A stretch of DNA of 64,000 bases from contig JBAZZE010000002.1 in NCBI GenBank assembly GCA_041658955.1, positions 36,258 through 100,257 on the forward strand, read 5' to 3'. Every line of letters begins with the position of its first letter. Positions within the stretch are counted from its first letter, which is position 1. Shown one piece after another: positions 43,745-53,004 of this stretch. Source of the stretch: UBA2283 sp041658955 (GTDB lineage: Bacteria; Patescibacteriota; Microgenomatia; UBA12405). The notes beneath the pieces are model-generated. The model was not told where the DNA came from. It did no database searches and saw only the letters and a list, made by a program, of their open reading frames with translations. Both the position numbers and the translations under genes were made by a program.

Positions 43745-45216
43745 TAGGGAGAGACTAATAGATATGAATCAGGGGAGGAAGAAATGTTTTTGAGAGTAAC
43801 GGCATCGTCGAGATGACTAACTTGGGTTAAGAGAATTGAATTGGTTGGCATCGGATCACCAAGTTTCCATATATTTAGCGGTTTTTTAAAATAAGCTTGT
43901 TCGTAAAATAAGTTGGCATCATTGTGACCAAAATAAAGATCAGATTGGATATAAGGTTCTAAATTTTTGGCTTTTGATTCTTTGGATAATTCTAAAAACA
44001 AAGGGAAATAATTGTTGGAGAATGCCTTTTGTGTGCTTAATTGTTTTGGATAGACAAAAAAGTAATAATTGAAAAAATCTAGTGAGTTAAAGGTAATAAA
44101 CAAGGTCAATAGGATAAGAGAGAGTCGTTTATATTTGAAATGTTTGGAGACTACGATATGACGAACCCCAAAGGTACTAATAAGAGCATAGAGGGGAACT
44201 AGGGACACAAGACGATGACTGTACTCGGTTGATTTGGCTATTCCAAAGAGCATGGGGGTTAGAAAAAAGACAGCTAGAATAAATCGGTGTAATTTGGTTT
44301 TTATAGTTAAAGCATAGAGACCAAGAATGAGTAAGGGCATGGTACTAACCAACATAGCCCCAAAGTATTTCATTTCATATATCTTGCCGATATCTGGCTC
44401 GGAAAATAGGGCGTATAGGTTGATATTGGCTAGCCAATAATGGAGATAGTAGCGGTAGCCTTCGATGGGTATAGAACTACGGTCGAAGATGGCTCCGGGA
44501 TATTTTGATTCCAAAAATGGAATAATTAAGGCAAAAGGAGCCATGGTTAATCCAAAGATAATAATGGGTTTAATTGATGTCACGGAAAGTTTATTCTTTA
44601 TGGCAATCAGGAAAATGGTTAACATTGACCAGACTGGAATAATAATGCGCATACCTTTAAAACTATAAAAACCAATACCAAGGGCTAGGGCACAGAGAAA
44701 TAAATATATATTTTGGTTTTTCTTGTAATAAATTGTTACCAGAAGCAACCAAAGTGAACCAAAAACCGCGGGGAGGATACTTTCATTACCAATACGAGTT
44801 GTGGAAATAATTATCGGAGAGATGGCGTAAAACACCATAGCAATTAGAGCGTAGAATTTTTCTTTAATTAAGAGCCTGGCAATAAAATAAATAAGAATCG
44901 AAGCTCCAAGAGAATAAAGAACGTTGACTAATTTAAAGGCAGTCAGACTGGCACCAAAAATTTTAAATAATATGGCTGAAGAATAAATTAGTACTGGTTG
45001 TTTCCAATCAATGTGATCACTAGAAAGTATAAAAAACGGAAGTAGTCGTTTATTTTGATCTCTTAGATTTTGAGAAATGAGGATGGAGTTATAAGAAATT
45101 GAGCCTTCATCAGTTTCCAATCCGGGTGGAATTTGGAGAAGCTTAAATGTAAAGCAAAAGATAGTGATTACTAGGATTAACAAAAATAAGAAATTATGAA
45201 GCCTAGTGGATGTCAT
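43744..45216 (-). CDS. GT-C membrane glycosyltransferase, PMT/ArnT-like
   Basis: 490 residues. The catalytic loop has Asp36-Glu37 in LETDEGSISYNSILISQNL, then SDHIDWKQPVLIYSSAILF, a variant with DWKQP instead of DYKP. ISPIIISTTRIGNESI is the second luminal motif. About ten membrane segments are followed by a short outer domain of roughly 80 residues. It overlaps its downstream neighbour by 1 bp and its upstream GT2 by 4 bp, so the genes are tightly coupled. Likely polyprenyl-phosphate-sugar-dependent. Confidence 0.83.
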   Translation of the reverse strand: MTSTRLHNFLFLLILVITIFCFTFKLLQIPPGLETDEGSISYNSILISQNLRDQNKRLLPFFILSSDHIDWKQPVLIYSSAILFKIFGASLTAFKLVNVLYSLGASILIYFIARLLIKEKFYALIAMVFYAISPIIISTTRIGNESILPAVFGSLWLLLVTIYYKKNQNIYLFLCALALGIGFYSFKGMRIIIPVWSMLTIFLIAIKNKLSVTSIKPIIIFGLTMAPFALIIPFLESKYPGAIFDRSSIPIEGYRYYLHYWLANINLYALFSEPDIGKIYEMKYFGAMLVSTMPLLILGLYALTIKTKLHRFILAVFFLTPMLFGIAKSTEYSHRLVSLVPLYALISTFGVRHIVVSKHFKYKRLSLILLTLFITFNSLDFFNYYFFVYPKQLSTQKAFSNNYFPLFLELSKESKAKNLEPYIQSDLYFGHNDANLFYEQAYFKKPLNIWKLGDPMPTNSILLTQVSHLDDAVTLKNISSSPDSYLLVSP

Positions 45217-46088
45217 TTGAACATGTCAAAAATTTCCTGATCTGTTCTGACGGGAAAAACAATCGGAGGTGGATTGGATTTTATTTGACGTCGAGCAGCC
45301 AAAATTATTTTGATATAGTTTGGCCCAAAAGCAACTCTAAAAAACTGAGTAATTTTATTGTCTAAAAGTAATTTTGGATCGGTAATATTGCGCCAAACAG
45401 TAAGAAGTCGATTGCGTTCTTTGACATAGTCAAGATGTCGCTTGGGAAATTTGGACATGGTTGACTCGTGCTTATGTTCGATGATACTAGATGGATCCCA
45501 GAGCAAAGTGTATCCGGACTTCCAAGCCCGATAGCCGAGGTCGACATCTTCTGAGTAGAAAGGTGCATAAACATTGTCAAATCCACCAAGCTTTAAGAAT
45601 TTGGCTTTGTCGATAATAGCACCACCGCCAGAGACCCAACCACTTATATGAAGCTTGTTAACGGGCTGACCACGGTCATATTGAAGGTAACCATCTTTCC
45701 AAAAAATACGAGACCAGTTTTCATTGCCTAGTTCACAAAAGCCAACACCAAAGACTTTGGGGTCTGCCATATGTTTGTAAGCGGAAGTAATATAACCTTT
45801 GTGGGGGAGAATATCACTGTTTAGTAAGACGACATATTCACCTTTAGCTGCTTTAACAGCGCTATTGCTATTTTTACCGAAACCAACGTTATTTTTATGT
45901 GTAATAATCTTAATTTTTGGGTATTTTTTTTGGAGTGAGCGGATATAAGCAACACTTTCATCTGGTGAGGCGTCATCGGCGAAAATTATTTCATCGGCTT
46001 CTGGAGAGTTCTCCAGAACATGAATAAAATATTTTTGAAGAAGATTAACGGTGTTCCAGTTGGTGACGATTACGGATATTTTTTTCAT
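45213..46088 (-). CDS. GT2-family glycosyltransferase (rhamnosyltransferase-like)
   Basis: 291 residues. ISVIVTNWNTVNLLQKYF (4-21) and IIFADDASPDESVAYI (about 34-49) form the donor site, where DDASPD replaces DNGSTD. VVLLNSDILPHKG is the metal-site loop. GWVSGGGAIIDKAKFLKLGG and APFYSEDVDLGYRAWKSGY carry the catalytic ED. The C-terminal 50 residues are basic. It overlaps the GT4 gene upstream and the GT-C gene downstream by 4 bp each (ATGA type). Confidence 0.87.
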   Translation of the reverse strand: MKKISVIVTNWNTVNLLQKYFIHVLENSPEADEIIFADDASPDESVAYIRSLQKKYPKIKIITHKNNVGFGKNSNSAVKAAKGEYVVLLNSDILPHKGYITSAYKHMADPKVFGVGFCELGNENWSRIFWKDGYLQYDRGQPVNKLHISGWVSGGGAIIDKAKFLKLGGFDNVYAPFYSEDVDLGYRAWKSGYTLLWDPSSIIEHKHESTMSKFPKRHLDYVKERNRLLTVWRNITDPKLLLDNKITQFFRVAFGPNYIKIILAARRQIKSNPPPIVFPVRTDQEIFDMFK

Positions 46089-47260
46089 AAATTTAATATT
46101 TGACTAAAATTTGTATCAAAGGCTTCTTTTGAAAATTTGGTGGATACCTCAATAGATTTTTGAGAAATCTGAGATAGTGTTTCGGGTGAGCCAATTAAAA
46201 GTTGAGTCTTGGCAACTAGATCTTCGATAGTGTTCCATAAAAAGCCAGAAAGACTATCGGTAACGATTTCATTTAACCCACCTTTGTTTATTACAATTGG
46301 GACAGCACCGGCGGACATGGCTTCAACTGGAGCAATTCCAAAATGTTCGGTGTTTTCGGGATGTAGTTCTTGATCAACGTTGTAGCCGGCAGCATGCCAA
46401 TAAATTTTGGCGGACTCATAAAGACTACGAATTTTGGCAAAATCAGGATTTACTACAAACTCGACTGGTAATCCTGCAGAAAGGGATTGGAGGTGAAGTA
46501 GGTAGCTATTTTCGTCAGGAGATTGGAGACTACCACCGGCTAGGACTAACTTCCAATCGGTTCCTTTATTTTGGTGACTGATTTTTTTAAATCCTTCAAT
46601 CAAAATATCTTGTTTTTTGGAATTTAGTAAATTATCAAAACGGCCTACAGATAGAATTATATTTTGTTTTGGGGTACTAGGATCGAATTGTTTGACATCT
46701 ACAGGTGGATAGAGAACTTCGCACTTATTGCCAAACTTACTAAGAGCGTATTTTTGGGTAAAGTTAGAATTACAAATTACACTTTTAATAAAAATCAATT
46801 TGAGCTGATTAACTAATTTTTCTTTAGTAGAAACTGATTTTATAAAAGGAACTTGGACATGGAGTAGATTTTTTTTAGAAAACAAAAAAGGAATACTCCA
46901 GTCGCTAAGGTAAAAGAATAGATCGTATTTTTTAGTAGTATTGTATTTGTGAAGAAATGATTTGGCTTTTTTTAAAACATCATGTTTGTTGGGTCGACTG
47001 ACAATCTTGACGATACCTTCTCGATCATCGATACATTCAATTCGATGAGGGTGTTCATTAAAAATATCGGGAACAATGTTGGCTTTGGAAATATCTAGTT
47101 CAAAGCGATCTTTGGCTTTGGTAAGTATATTTGGGTCACCTGACCAGAAAATATCGACATCATATCCATGATTTAAAAGTGATTCGACAACGCTTAGGCA
47201 ATAACGCTCCCCTCCTCCTAAAGTATCTAGATAGGGGTCATATAATGCAGCCTTAGGCAT
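46085..47260 (-). CDS. GT4-family glycosyltransferase (Alg11-like)
   Basis: 391 residues. The N-terminus AALYDPYLDTLGGGERYCLS (4-23) is the same glycine loop as in eukaryotic Alg11 mannosyltransferases and their prokaryotic relatives. FFYLSDWSIPFLFSKKNL is the middle acceptor region. LSVGRFDNLLNSKKQDILIE begins the donor lobe, and TEHFGIAPVEAMSAGAVP has His and Glu of the E-motif region. A likely mannosyltransferase in lipid-linked glycan assembly; the sugar is inferred from family resemblance. It overlaps the gapped GT2 by 8 bp. Confidence 0.85.
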   Translation of the reverse strand: MPKAALYDPYLDTLGGGERYCLSVVESLLNHGYDVDIFWSGDPNILTKAKDRFELDISKANIVPDIFNEHPHRIECIDDREGIVKIVSRPNKHDVLKKAKSFLHKYNTTKKYDLFFYLSDWSIPFLFSKKNLLHVQVPFIKSVSTKEKLVNQLKLIFIKSVICNSNFTQKYALSKFGNKCEVLYPPVDVKQFDPSTPKQNIILSVGRFDNLLNSKKQDILIEGFKKISHQNKGTDWKLVLAGGSLQSPDENSYLLHLQSLSAGLPVEFVVNPDFAKIRSLYESAKIYWHAAGYNVDQELHPENTEHFGIAPVEAMSAGAVPIVINKGGLNEIVTDSLSGFLWNTIEDLVAKTQLLIGSPETLSQISQKSIEVSTKFSKEAFDTNFSQILNL

Positions 47261-48016
47261 GTTTATTCCTTTGTAGTTCGAATAATCTAGCGTAAATCAT
47301 ATAAGTGTCAAATACTTCGAATATCACAGATATCCATCCTACTATACCATCACGCCACATGTTTTGGACAATAAGTCTTTCCCAAAATTTGGTAAGCATC
47401 ATCCGGGGAAAGCGCCACCAAACTACTGGAGGATGATTGTCTTGGAATAAGGCTTGGGCTTCCATATCGGTCCAGACGATACTTTTTTTAAGCATGGATG
47501 TTAGGTCTTGATGGGTATAGTGAAGAAAGGCTGATTTGAGGTAACCCAGCTCACCTTTGATGATTGGTTCTTCATGGAGAATCCCTTTAAAACCACTAAA
47601 ATCTGAAGAGCGAAAAAGTCGTTTGACATAATCAGGGTACGTACCGCCATGACTAACTCGGTGACCCATAAAGTGATTTTGGCGAGGAATTACATAATAA
47701 GAATAAGTGGTTTTTTTAAAGGATATGGTTTTAATAATCTCTTTTTGAAGTTCGGGAGTTATAGCTTCATCGGTATCGACATAAAGAATCCATTTTTGAG
47801 TGGCCATTTGCCAGCCTAGATTGCGCCATTTACTAAAATTGCGGTTGTAGCCGTCGGTAGTATGAGTAAGCTTGATATTGGGGACAAGAGATTTGGCAAT
47901 ATTGACTGTATTATCGGTGGAATTGGCAGCTACTAAAATTATTTCTTTAGCAAATTTACATGAGTTAAGACATCGTTTAATATCNNNNNNNNNNTTATTG
48001 ATAAATCTTGTTTCAT
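47253..48016 (-). CDS. GT2-family glycosyltransferase interrupted by an assembly gap
   Basis: The ATG at 48014-48016 overlaps the stop of the upstream GT2 as ATGA and encodes MKQDLSI before the ten Ns. After the gap DIKRCLNSCKFAKEIILVAA and NSTDNTV continue a WaaE-like GT2. ILYVDTDEAIT is the DxD loop, and FKGILHEEPI (about 175-185) is the HE motif. With ten Ns the two parts are in different frames, so the placeholder length is wrong. The true missing piece should encode the rest of the first strand and its YNE motif, about 23 or 26 bases by comparison with relatives. Confidence 0.8.
47985..47994. other. Assembly gap, ten Ns
   Basis: Ten undetermined bases within the N-terminal coding part of a GT2 gene. 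The flanking frames only agree if the real length leaves remainder 2 on division by 3, so ten is a placeholder. Confidence 0.98.
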
Positions 48017-48933
48017 TTCCAACTTCCCTTGTTAAGTCGATTGATGTAAAAATCGCGAACACCAATTCTTTGCCAGGGGTAAGGTGAGGTAAAAAATATT
48101 TTAATAGAATCTCGAAAAAGGGCAAATTTTGTTCGGAGGGTGCAATAACGAAATCCAAAAAGGAGACGATTACGAGTCAAGAAATAATCATGGATTGGTC
48201 CCCTGCCAGAAGAACCAGAGTTGACATGCCAAAGAACTGATTTCCAAATGTAAGCAATTTTGTATCCGTGTTTGAGAATTTTACGAGAATAATCGGCGTC
48301 TTCGGAATACATAAAATAACGACTATCAAATGGGCCAATCTCCTTAATAACATCAGTTCTAATAAGAAGACAGCAGCCACTAAGGTAATCGACATTGGGG
48401 TTATTGGTGTCATATTGGCCATGGTCTACTTCATCAATACCGAGGTTTGAACCATAGACATTTTGCCAATCAATTTTACCGCCGACGCTCCAAAATACCT
48501 TACCCTTTTCTTTTTCAACGTAGCGTTCTTTGTGAAATTCATAGCCGGGAGCAAAATATATTTTGGGACCGACCATGCCATAGTCTTTGTTTTCCACCAG
48601 AAAATTATGCATGATGGAAAGAAAATCTTTTTTGACGATGACATCGCTATTGATAACCAAGACATAATCAGGCTTTTCTTTTAAAGCAATATCAATGCCA
48701 TAATTATTTCCATCTACATAGCCCAAATTTGAGCCAGTATCGTGAATTGAGACTAAGCGATTGTTGGAAAATTCTTTTTTGAATTGGTCTATAGAACCGT
48801 CCCCTGAACCATTGTCGATTATGAAAATTTTGTACTTGAAGTTTAGATGTTCTATCTTAAGTAGAGAAAATACAGTATCAATGGTTAAAGTGGGCGTTCT
48901 CCAATTTAAGACAATAATGCTAATGTAATCCAT
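48013..48933 (-). CDS. GT2-family glycosyltransferase (rhamnosyltransferase-like)
   Basis: 306 residues. ISIIVLNWRTPTLTIDTVFS (4-23), FIIDNGSGDGSIDQF (about 37-51) and VLVINSDVIVKKDFL form the GT-A donor site. VDYLSGCCLLIRTDVIKEIG and FMYSEDADYSRKILKHGYK provide the COG1216 catalytic region with the ED pair. VLWHVNSGSSGRGPIHDYFL near 243-262 is the typical downstream H..S motif. Start ATG at 48933 coincides with the last base of the upstream stop. Donor unknown; dTDP-rhamnose is common for relatives. Confidence 0.87.
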   Translation of the reverse strand: MDYISIIVLNWRTPTLTIDTVFSLLKIEHLNFKYKIFIIDNGSGDGSIDQFKKEFSNNRLVSIHDTGSNLGYVDGNNYGIDIALKEKPDYVLVINSDVIVKKDFLSIMHNFLVENKDYGMVGPKIYFAPGYEFHKERYVEKEKGKVFWSVGGKIDWQNVYGSNLGIDEVDHGQYDTNNPNVDYLSGCCLLIRTDVIKEIGPFDSRYFMYSEDADYSRKILKHGYKIAYIWKSVLWHVNSGSSGRGPIHDYFLTRNRLLFGFRYCTLRTKFALFRDSIKIFFTSPYPWQRIGVRDFYINRLNKGSWK

Positions 48934-49889
48934 TATAAATTTTTAGTTAACCGACAAAAAAAGTGTCTGATTCTAATAATAATATTACTGACAGGGTTAT
49001 GGGAGTATTCCTGAAAATAAAATTTGGTAAACCAGAAACTATGTTCGAATAGTCCTTCCTGGGTGGCTGAAACAAAGGATTCTTTTGATAATACCTTATC
49101 GGCAAAACCATACTTTTCCCATAATCTTATGTAAATTAGACCAATGGCAAAACTTTGAAGTAAACAAAATACCAAACCATGCATACCGTCTTTGAACCCT
49201 TCGGCAAAATAAAATCGGCTATTAAACTCTTGCATTGGTTTGAGAATTAGGTCGGATATTTTTAGTTTATAGCCGGCAGCTTTTAGTTCGTCTGCTTGAA
49301 TATGGCTATAGCGAATTGTTTGATTGAGATATTGAGTGATAGTCGAATAATTTATGTGGCGAAGTGCTAGCTTTTCGCTGTCGAGAATGGTTAGCCCATT
49401 ACCGGTGGTATGTGGTTGGCTATGTATTTCGTTTTTCCAAGTAACATGGTTTTTTTTAAAGAATCGAATTAGATAGTCTGGCCAGCAACGAGAATGTCGA
49501 ATCCATTTGTCAAAAATAATGTTTTTACGAGGGATTCGAACCCAGTCAACATCAGAACGTTTGGTAATTTTTAAAAGTTCACCTTTTAGGGTTTTATTGA
49601 GATATTCATCAGGATCGAGTAGAATTATCCATTTACCAGTGGCTTTGCTAAGACCATAATTTCGAGCAGGTTCGACGTGCTTAAGCCAACGATAGTCATA
49701 AACCTTGGCACCGGCGTTAAGAGCTATTTCCCGGCTATTATCGGTGGAATGCATATTTGTAACAATTACTTCATCGGCGAAGCCCTTTAGAGTTTTGAGA
49801 CATTTTTTAAGATTTTCGCCTTCGTTACGGACGTTTATTACGGCGCTAATTAGCGGTTTTTGTTTCATAGGGTGTATATATTTTATCAT
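48933..49889 (-). CDS. GT2-family glycosyltransferase (WaaE-like)
   Basis: 318 residues from the ATG at 49889, or 311 from the ATG at 49868. ISAVINVRNEGENLKKCLKT and EVIVTNMHSTDNSREIA are the donor-site strands; the usual VD before the STD loop is replaced by TN. IILLDPDEYLN has D-P-D as the metal site, and NEIHSQPH carries the HE-like position in changed form. LYFAEGFKDGMHGLVFCLLQ near 240 is a hydrophobic C-terminal membrane contact also seen in relatives. ATGA overlap with the upstream gene supports the longer start. Confidence 0.83.
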   Translation of the reverse strand: MIKYIHPMKQKPLISAVINVRNEGENLKKCLKTLKGFADEVIVTNMHSTDNSREIALNAGAKVYDYRWLKHVEPARNYGLSKATGKWIILLDPDEYLNKTLKGELLKITKRSDVDWVRIPRKNIIFDKWIRHSRCWPDYLIRFFKKNHVTWKNEIHSQPHTTGNGLTILDSEKLALRHINYSTITQYLNQTIRYSHIQADELKAAGYKLKISDLILKPMQEFNSRFYFAEGFKDGMHGLVFCLLQSFAIGLIYIRLWEKYGFADKVLSKESFVSATQEGLFEHSFWFTKFYFQEYSHNPVSNIIIRIRHFFCRLTKNL

Positions 49890-51571
49890 CTAAGGACCTG
49901 GTAGATAAGTGTACCGCCTTCATTATAAATTTCCTTAATTGAAAGTTCACTGTGGTTTAGGGGGTATTTTTCAACTTGAAGCCCGGTTATATAAATATAG
50001 TCGATTTGATTATTAACTAAAAACCCTCTATCTTGGAAGATATTTTTTTGTTCAAAAAATTTCTTAGAAGCATCAAGAGTTGGTTTGAAGTCAATTCCAG
50101 AATTACCAAGATTCATTTCGTCTTCTAAAAATGTGGGGTGTTTTGAATAGGCAGAAACATAGCTAGTTGTCTCATAAGCGTAAAGAGGAACTGGGGTAAA
50201 TTCAAAGTTAAATTTCTGATAGTTGTCATAGGGTACTGTTAAAACAATTCCTTGAGGTTTTTGAGATAAATAATCCAAGGCTTTGATTTCGTTACTAGGA
50301 AGCGCTGAGGGTGGTATGGTACCGAGGTACTGAGGAATTGACCCAATTAGGGGAATCACTGAAAATAGAATAATAATAGAAATAAGAATTTTTTGAATAA
50401 TATTTTTTTGGGAAAGTATAAAAAGAGTTAGGCCGATATTACCGAGAAACAATCCATAGTACATAAACTGAATAGTATTCCAACTAGTTCCTTTTTGGAT
50501 AAAAAATGTAGGTATTAAAACAGTGAATAGAATTAGGCTATTTAGCATCCAGGTATAAATATTTGTTTTTTTATGGGGAATGAATCCCAAAATTCTCCAA
50601 CCAAAATTACCAATTACAAACAAAACTAAGGTAAACGTTTGTAGAGTTAATAATCTGGGACCAATACGACCAGATGATTCGAGTGTATATCGCATGTTTG
50701 CTAATCTAGGAATGTAAAGACGATCGGGAGATTCGATCATACTATTGATAAACCAAAACGGATGAAATTCCAGTAATGTTAAGCTGGTGCGGTTGTAATT
50801 AAAAAACAAAGCTGAAGACAAAACCAAGGAAATTATCAGTAGATACAATGGGCGGAAATTTTTAAATTTAATAATATTGAAAAGAACAAAATAAGCAAAG
50901 ATTCCAAATCCGATGGGTGCTGAATAAACTTTCGTGATTGGTAATAAGACTAAAATTAGAATAATGGATAGAGATGAAAAAACATTTAATTCCTTAAGAA
51001 GTGGAGATTTTAAAAGAATAAAGATTAGTAATAAAATTAAAACAAGAGAGAGTTGGTAAGGAGGATTTATCTGATTTGAGGGGGACTGCATAGCCCAAAA
51101 CATGCTTTCACCAGATAATGTTCCATTTCTAAATATAGTGACAATCCAACCAAAAGAATTGGCAAAGGTATTGAGAAATAATAAAGTGTAACCACCAAGT
51201 TTTTTATTGGTTAAAATAATTCCGATTTGAAAACTTAAATAACAGAAAATAATGGCAGTTATGACGGGTAATAACTGGAAAATAAGAAAGTTAATCGGGA
51301 TTAAGGTAAGTTGGTGGAGAGTACTAACCAGAATGTTGTAAAAAGGATGGTAGCCTTGGAGTGGCACCGAATGATACATGGGAAGAGTTAGGCTTAAAGG
51401 ATTATGGATTTGCGAACTAAGACTCTGATGCCAGACACCATCATGACCCATGGCACCCCAGTAACCAATACCAAAAGAATAAGTTAGACCACTTTTAATT
51501 AGTGGAATTACTTGAATAATTACACAGATTAAAAAGAATATAATAGTTAGGATTTTTTGACTTTTAGCCAT
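49886..51571 (-). CDS. Polytopic membrane protein, GT-C-like, unassigned
   Basis: 561 residues with about eleven hydrophobic segments. After a first helix comes IGYWGAMGHDGVWHQSLSSQ (Asp44), in the position of the GT-C catalytic acid. HSVPLQGYHPFYNILVSTLH follows, comparable to the YPP.Y loop. MFWAMQSPSNQINPPYQLSL may be a further luminal loop. The C-terminal 130 residues are an outer domain containing TVPYDNYQKFNFEFTPVPLY. I do not recognise a named family; layout and setting suggest a glycosyltransferase. It overlaps the flippase gene by 25 bp. Confidence 0.6.
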   Translation of the reverse strand: MAKSQKILTIIFFLICVIIQVIPLIKSGLTYSFGIGYWGAMGHDGVWHQSLSSQIHNPLSLTLPMYHSVPLQGYHPFYNILVSTLHQLTLIPINFLIFQLLPVITAIIFCYLSFQIGIILTNKKLGGYTLLFLNTFANSFGWIVTIFRNGTLSGESMFWAMQSPSNQINPPYQLSLVLILLLIFILLKSPLLKELNVFSSLSIILILVLLPITKVYSAPIGFGIFAYFVLFNIIKFKNFRPLYLLIISLVLSSALFFNYNRTSLTLLEFHPFWFINSMIESPDRLYIPRLANMRYTLESSGRIGPRLLTLQTFTLVLFVIGNFGWRILGFIPHKKTNIYTWMLNSLILFTVLIPTFFIQKGTSWNTIQFMYYGLFLGNIGLTLFILSQKNIIQKILISIIILFSVIPLIGSIPQYLGTIPPSALPSNEIKALDYLSQKPQGIVLTVPYDNYQKFNFEFTPVPLYAYETTSYVSAYSKHPTFLEDEMNLGNSGIDFKPTLDASKKFFEQKNIFQDRGFLVNNQIDYIYITGLQVEKYPLNHSELSIKEIYNEGGTLIYQVLR

Positions 51572-53004
51572 TTTAGTTGATGGTAAAACCAGGTGATTTC
51601 TTTAAGAGTAAAGCGGTACTGATAGCCAAAATAAATAACTATTCCAAAAAATATTTTTAATAAGATACTAAAGATCGGGTTTACTCCAGTGGTATTGATT
51701 ATTAGGGCAGAGATTATCAAAAGAATAGTCGCTATCAATGGATGAACAATAGTCTTTAGGACATTGATACCAAAAATATCACGGGCTATAAGCCAAACAA
51801 TAAAAGAACTTAGACCAACGATTAGGTTGGCAGTAGCGGTACCAATGTAACCATATTCTTTACTGAGTATTGGAAAAAATATCCAAGTAAGAACTGTCCA
51901 CATTATCATCAGTCGAGTGGTGATGGTGATCTTACCAACTGCATTGAAAGCATTGGTCAAAGGGGTGGTAACAGCAGCTATGGCGGCATTGATAGCAAAT
52001 AAATACATGGGAAGAATAGCAGGAGCCCATTTACTATATTTAGGAATAATACTAATTAAATCTGGAGCTACGACTGAAATACCAGCCAGAGCAGGGAAGA
52101 CGACTATGGCTATAAAAAAGATACTTCGGGAAAGTGATTTTTTTAATAATTCGGGATCATCCTGGATTCTGGCAAAAGTCGGAAAGGTAACTTTCATGAT
52201 GGCGTCCATAAAATTCAGAGGTATCCTGGGGCCTTTTTGTGACCAAGCTAATAGACCAAAAGAATCGCGACCAATAATACCCGCGACAAGTAAATTGGAT
52301 AGTCTGTCCTTAGCCATGGCAATAAATGAATTTAGTTGAAAAGGTATTCCATAACGGAATAATTCTTTGGCAGTATCAAAGGAAAAATAAATACCAATAT
52401 TCCAAGGGGCGCGATAGTAAATAATTACTAGACCAAGGATGCTTCGAGCGAATGTAGCAATGGCATAAGAATAACCACCAAAGCCGAGGAATGCGAAGGT
52501 TACGGCGATAATGTAAAAAGCTAGATTCTCAATAATGTCGACAGTTGATAATAATTTAAAATTTAATTCTCTTTCTAAAAGTATGGATGGGACAGTTTTT
52601 AAGGAAGCAGCTAAAAAGGAAAAACATAAAGAGATGGTGATCCACATTTCTTTATTGCCATAGGATCGAGACGAAGAAATTTTAGGATAAATTATAGCGA
52701 CAGAGATAAGAGCAATTATTACTAAAACTTGTTGTATAAAAAATGAGGTACGAAGTTGTTTGAGGGTGGGGGTGTGTTTTTGCTGAATTAAGGTAGGAGC
52801 TAGGCCAACATCAGAAAAATATCCAAGAATACTAACTGATTCAGCGACTATGGCAAAAAGCCCGATTTCACCGGTGCCAAGAAGTATGGTTAGAATAAAA
52901 AAACCAAGCATGGAAACAGCTTGGATACCTAGATTTCTAATAGTAAGGAAAATGATACTAGTAGTAGTTTTGACTTTTATGTTTTCAATTTCTTGGATTT
53001 CCAT
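51547..53004 (-). CDS. Wzx-like oligosaccharide flippase (MOP superfamily)
   Basis: 485 residues, about twelve to fourteen membrane helices spread over the full length. The N-terminal NLGIQAVSMLGFFILTILLG and YFSDVGLAPTLIQQKH, then TLKQLRTSFFIQQVLVIIAL, match the WzxC/TuaB branch of lipid-linked oligosaccharide flippases. KDRLSNLLVAGIIGRDSFGL is the conserved mid-protein loop, and MDAIMKVTFPTFARIQDD another. It would turn undecaprenyl-linked glycan units to the outer face. No Wzy polymerase or ligase was identified nearby, unless one of the unassigned membrane proteins fills that role. Confidence 0.88.
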   Translation of the reverse strand: MEIQEIENIKVKTTTSIIFLTIRNLGIQAVSMLGFFILTILLGTGEIGLFAIVAESVSILGYFSDVGLAPTLIQQKHTPTLKQLRTSFFIQQVLVIIALISVAIIYPKISSSRSYGNKEMWITISLCFSFLAASLKTVPSILLERELNFKLLSTVDIIENLAFYIIAVTFAFLGFGGYSYAIATFARSILGLVIIYYRAPWNIGIYFSFDTAKELFRYGIPFQLNSFIAMAKDRLSNLLVAGIIGRDSFGLLAWSQKGPRIPLNFMDAIMKVTFPTFARIQDDPELLKKSLSRSIFFIAIVVFPALAGISVVAPDLISIIPKYSKWAPAILPMYLFAINAAIAAVTTPLTNAFNAVGKITITTRLMIMWTVLTWIFFPILSKEYGYIGTATANLIVGLSSFIVWLIARDIFGINVLKTIVHPLIATILLIISALIINTTGVNPIFSILLKIFFGIVIYFGYQYRFTLKEITWFYHQLKWLKVKKS

